NCBI GenBank assembly: GCA_034111045.1
Contig: JAWUYA010000007.1
Coordinates: forward strand, 1 to 64,000
Direction of reading: 5' to 3'
Length of the DNA stretch: 64,000 nucleotides
Source: JALJPB01 sp034111045
GTDB taxonomy: Bacteria; Pseudomonadota; Gammaproteobacteria; Enterobacterales; Alteromonadaceae
The notes beneath the pieces are model-generated. The model worked only from the letters and a program-made list of their open reading frames with translations, made no database searches and was not told the origin of the DNA. A program made the translations under genes and the position numbers. This document shows, in pieces, positions 61,174 through 64,000 of this stretch (position 1 is the first letter of the stretch; every line of letters begins with the position of its first letter).

Positions 61174-62100
61174 TTAACTTAACGGCAATATGTAATGATC
61201 AAGTAACAAGACAATAAATAACACCATTAAGTGAACAATAGAGAATTTAAAGGTATCCATTGCGGTATTTTCATTGGCGTTAAATTTAAGTTTCCATGCG
61301 TACATGAAAAAGATTAGATTGAGCACTACCGCGCCAATTAAGTAAATCCAACTACTCATCCCTACCAAGTAAGGCAGCAGGCCAACAACAAACAATAATA
61401 TGGTATATAACAAGATTTGAGTTTTAGTAAAATTTACTCCGTGGGTTACCGGTAACATCGGTATATTAACTTTGGCATATTCATTTTTACGATGGATAGC
61501 TAACGCCCAGAAATGTGGCGGTGTCCAAGTAAAAACCAATAAAACCAACAATAAAGCATGCGGGTGAATTTCATTGGTCATTGCTGTCCAGCCCAACAAA
61601 GGCGGTATAGCGCCAGCTAAACCACCGATAGTTATATTTTGAGGGGTAGCCCTTTTTAAGTACAAAGTATAAACAAAGCTATAGCCTACTAACCCAGAAA
61701 AAGTTAGCCATGCCGTTAACGGATTGACTAAACTATAGAGCATGACAAAACCAATAATGGCAATTGTTGCAGCAAAAACAATGGCATTGTTAGTCGTTAT
61801 TTTTCCCCCAGGTAAAGGTCTATTATGGGTACGCCCCATAACCGCGTCAATTTTCTCGTCAACAATATGATTAATCGCTGCCGCTGCTGATGACAATAAA
61901 CCAATGCCTAACATTGCAGGCAAAAATAGCTGCCATGGGAGTGCTCCAGGTACCGACAGGCTCATACCAACAACGGCTGTTAATACTAGTAAAGCAACTA
62001 CACGCGGTTTAGTGATCTCATAATAAGCACTGCATTTACTCATCATTGTAATTTTTGTTTCATCTTTTACATTAATTGATAATGTTGAAGAGTCGCTCAT
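61174..62100 (-). CDS. cyoE: Protoheme IX farnesyltransferase (heme O synthase)
   Basis: A 308-residue integral membrane enzyme with about nine helices. The first prenyl-binding motif is NHIVDEKIDAVMGRTHNRPL. A second is in the loop around AIHRKNEYAKVNIPMLPV. It makes heme O, substrate for the following heme A synthase step (ctaA). Also named ctaB in this type of cluster. AAGGA 6 bases before the ATG. The pattern of the N-terminus (YYEITKPRVVALLVLTAVVG) is typical. Confidence 0.94.
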   Translation of the reverse strand: MSDSSTLSINVKDETKITMMSKCSAYYEITKPRVVALLVLTAVVGMSLSVPGALPWQLFLPAMLGIGLLSSAAAAINHIVDEKIDAVMGRTHNRPLPGGKITTNNAIVFAATIAIIGFVMLYSLVNPLTAWLTFSGLVGYSFVYTLYLKRATPQNITIGGLAGAIPPLLGWTAMTNEIHPHALLLVLLVFTWTPPHFWALAIHRKNEYAKVNIPMLPVTHGVNFTKTQILLYTILLFVVGLLPYLVGMSSWIYLIGAVVLNLIFFMYAWKLKFNANENTAMDTFKFSIVHLMVLFIVLLLDHYILPLS

Positions 62101-62116
62101 ATAAATTCCTTAAATC

Positions 62117-63124
62117 TCAAATTTTTCGACGAAGGCTGTAAGTCAGCATGATCAGTGAGAGCATCAAACAAGCCGCAACTACGTTATGACTGACGGCGAT
62201 CGCAAGTGGTAATGAAAACCAAATATTACTAATGCCTAAACTTACCTGCGTTATCAACAAAACAGCTAAAATTGCTGCTGAATTTTTAAAAAAAGCTGTT
62301 TTAGATTTTACAAACACCATAAACGCTAACCAAGCTAAATATAAAAAGGTAACAATAGCGCCCAAACGATGTACCACATGAATGGTTAACCGTTCATCAT
62401 GATCCAAATGGCCAAATTCATACGTCGCTTTTTCTGGGGGGATAACATCAAATGAATCCTCAAAGGTTAAGCGCTCCATCCAGCCAGATTGACAAATGGG
62501 TAATTCAGTACAGGTCAGTGCAGCATAGTTAGATGATGTCCAGCCACCTAGCGCTATTTGCGCTGTTAAAATCACTATACCAATAAAACCATAGCGACCA
62601 TATTTTCTCACTGAAAAATCGCCAGTGTTCAACCGATAAGGGTTAAGCCTCAAGTACAATAAAAATAATAAACATAACGTAGTAAATCCACCTAATAAAT
62701 GAGCCATAACGACTATGGGCATTAGTTTCATGGTGACTGTCCACATGCCTAGGGCTGCTTGAAAGGTCACAATAACTAAAATCAAAAGGGGCAGGCGAAG
62801 TGGCGTACCCTGACTACGATTTTTAATTGATAAAAATGCAATGGCTAAAATTAACAAACCTAAAGTACCGGCAAAATAGCGATGGATCATTTCATTCCAC
62901 GCTTTTTCTGGTTCGACAATAGCATTAGGAAAATTTTGTTGTGCTTTAATTAATTGCTCACTTGTTTGAGGTACCTCTAGCATCCCGTAACAACCGGGCC
63001 AATCAGGACAACCCAAACCCGCATGTGTTAATCGTGCATAAGCACCTAAACTGACCACAACTAAAGCTAATAGGATACTGATAAAAACAAGCTTTCTAAT
63101 GGTTAATTGTTTTTGATGATACAT
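62117..63124 (-). CDS. ctaA: Heme A synthase (CtaA/COX15)
   Basis: A 335-residue membrane protein with eight helices, starting at ATG 63124 (AAGGA 9 bases upstream). Heme-ligand histidines are in EMIHRYFAGTLG, VVMAHLLGG, TIHVVHRLGAI and AVSHNVVAA. The GLGCPDWPGCYG cysteine loop is present. It converts heme O to heme A for aa3-type oxidase. Directly follows the CxxxC membrane protein gene without overlap. Confidence 0.93.
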   Translation of the reverse strand: MYHQKQLTIRKLVFISILLALVVVSLGAYARLTHAGLGCPDWPGCYGMLEVPQTSEQLIKAQQNFPNAIVEPEKAWNEMIHRYFAGTLGLLILAIAFLSIKNRSQGTPLRLPLLILVIVTFQAALGMWTVTMKLMPIVVMAHLLGGFTTLCLLFLLYLRLNPYRLNTGDFSVRKYGRYGFIGIVILTAQIALGGWTSSNYAALTCTELPICQSGWMERLTFEDSFDVIPPEKATYEFGHLDHDERLTIHVVHRLGAIVTFLYLAWLAFMVFVKSKTAFFKNSAAILAVLLITQVSLGISNIWFSLPLAIAVSHNVVAACLMLSLIMLTYSLRRKI

Positions 63125-63125
63125 A

Positions 63126-63734
63126 TTAACCAATCCTTGAATACTTCAATAATTTTTTCATATCCGCCAAGATTTTTTTACCAAAAGCGGATAGCTCAGC
63201 GTTATTTTCAGGAATTTGATGACTTAGCAAAACATTACCTTGGGGATCTGCCACTAATATTTGGGCTTGACCCAACATTTTTTTAGCTAAACTTGGCATG
63301 GCTATCAAATGCCATTGACTGTCTTTTATGCGTTCTTTCTGCTGAGAGGACAAACCTTGGCTCAGCGCAACGGGAGTAACTCTTGGCATTTCTGTGCCTA
63401 ATGCAACATAGCTATTGTGCACGCTCTCAAGTGTTTGCTCACAATGGTTGTCACACCCTTTTGGCATTGCGAAGAGAATTAACCATTGTTGCTCAAAGTC
63501 GGTCTTATTTATGCCCAGTTTTTTCAGCGTAAGCTCACCCTCAATTAGCTTACCTTGATTAGTAACACCATAGGTTAGCCAGTTGTTCTCTAAAGCTAAT
63601 TTAGCTAAAATAATAGGCAGAGCAAAAGCCAGTAGCAGCAAAATAAAGCTGCGGCGTGATTTTGCCTTATTGATAGGAGCTGATTGATTTGACTTATTAG
63701 CTTCATTATTTACTGAGGTGTCATTACTACTCAT
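63126..63734 (-). CDS. Membrane-anchored SCO-like protein with a CxxxC motif
   Basis: A 202-residue protein from ATG 63734 (AAGG 10 bases before). Residues about 27-47 form a membrane helix, and the rest is predicted periplasmic. The CxxxC in AMPKGCDNHCEQTLESVHNS sits where SCO proteins have CPDVC. ILVADPQGNVLLSHQIP resembles the distal thioredoxin-fold strand. The His of SCO (DHS) is not at an evident equivalent. It is often annotated as an oxidase-associated membrane protein. A redox or copper role beside the true SCO is inference. Confidence 0.7.
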   Translation of the reverse strand: MSSNDTSVNNEANKSNQSAPINKAKSRRSFILLLLAFALPIILAKLALENNWLTYGVTNQGKLIEGELTLKKLGINKTDFEQQWLILFAMPKGCDNHCEQTLESVHNSYVALGTEMPRVTPVALSQGLSSQQKERIKDSQWHLIAMPSLAKKMLGQAQILVADPQGNVLLSHQIPENNAELSAFGKKILADMKKLLKYSRIG

Positions 63735-63752
63735 ACGTCCCAACCTTTTCTA

Positions 63753-64000
63753 TCATTTTTCTTTATTGTTAATATCGTTATCTTGACCAAAACGATAGCT
63801 TGCCCAGATCATTAAAGATAACCATGCAACAGCTAAACTATACCATTGAAACGCATACGCCCGATGTTTTTCGGGAGGCATGACAATGGGTTTCCAATTT
63901 TTTTCAAACCCTAATGGTTCATTTTCATCTAAGTAGACAACAAATGGCAATAGCTTCAGGCCAATTAATGTGGAAAACTTATCTAGCTCTATTTGCTGCA
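63753..64000 (-). CDS. SURF1 family protein (C-terminal part, continues past the window)
   Basis: The frame is open to the right edge, so only the last 82 residues or so are seen. It shows the SURF1 tail: PIVMPPEKHRAYAFQWYSLA followed by the second membrane helix (VAWLSLMIWASYRF) and a polar end. SURF1 assists assembly of heme a3 in subunit I of cytochrome oxidase. First visible gene of the minus-strand oxidase assembly cluster. The coxA, coxB and coxC genes are expected just beyond the window. Confidence 0.85.
   Translation of the reverse strand, partial: QQIELDKFSTLIGLKLLPFVVYLDENEPLGFEKNWKPIVMPPEKHRAYAFQWYSLAVAWLSLMIWASYRFGQDNDINNKEK

Noticed and set aside
1..64000. CRISPR array, toxin-antitoxin pair or phage-defence island
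   Set aside because: No regularly spaced repeats with unique spacers and no pair of small genes with such motifs were seen. The repeats here are short tandem tracts.

Overview
The window looks like chromosomal DNA from a low-GC marine gammaproteobacterium of the Alteromonadales, most likely Colwellia or a close relative. This rests on gene content and gene order, not on any search. Several blocks match the enterobacterial order: fkpA-slyX-yheV-yheS-yheT-yheU, cysQ-nudE-yrfG, hslR-hslO, waaA-coaD-mutM-rpmG-rpmB-radC-coaBC-slmA and tex-greB. Between them lie a complete type II secretion operon, a cytochrome oxidase assembly cluster and genus-level accessory genes.

Positions 1-4150 are accessory. 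They hold the tail of an unidentified gene, an IS3-family insertion sequence (259-1530), an unknown gene cut by that element, a P4-type integrase next to tRNA-Arg(CCG), and a decayed esterase. A porin and a CHASE3-type chemotaxis receptor follow. The receptor has two palindromes and a decamer repeat upstream.

Positions 7973-19743 carry an S1/P1 nuclease, a glycosyltransferase, the fkpA-slyX-yheV-yheS-yheT-yheU neighbourhood (with an extra WD40 lipoprotein and a Sel1 protein), a YceI protein, and cysQ, nudE and yrfG. Positions 19758-31627 are one minus-strand gspC-D-E-F-G-H-I-J-K-L-M-N operon. A heptanucleotide tandem repeat sits in its promoter/leader. hslR and hslO lie beyond it.

Positions 33266-42321 hold a VOC protein, a DMT transporter, hupB, the RNase P RNA gene, a serine hydrolase, and a LysR-controlled cluster (omega-aminotransferase, CoA-acylating semialdehyde dehydrogenase, double cupin). 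That cluster fits beta-alanine or related amine breakdown.

Positions 42581-51034 are the lipopolysaccharide/coenzyme A/ribosomal-protein/DNA-repair block. Its notable gene is a single polypeptide joining the Kdo transferase WaaA to the Kdo kinase KdkA. From 51064 to 53679 genes are decaying: pepD carries at least three disabling lesions, a response-regulator fragment is about 60 bases long, and an outer-membrane porin remnant is broken. An intact DksA/TraR-type zinc-finger gene sits among them.

The right end (53784-64000) has tex, greB, a DUF445 protein, a MATE transporter, a polysaccharide deacetylase and the minus-strand cluster surf1 - CxxxC membrane protein - ctaA - cyoE - SCO, which makes heme A and supplies copper for an aa3-type oxidase. 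I found no CRISPR array and no clear defence system. The best candidates for new biology are the WaaA-KdkA fusion, the repeat tract at the gsp promoter, the second SCO-like protein and the palindrome pair before the chemoreceptor.
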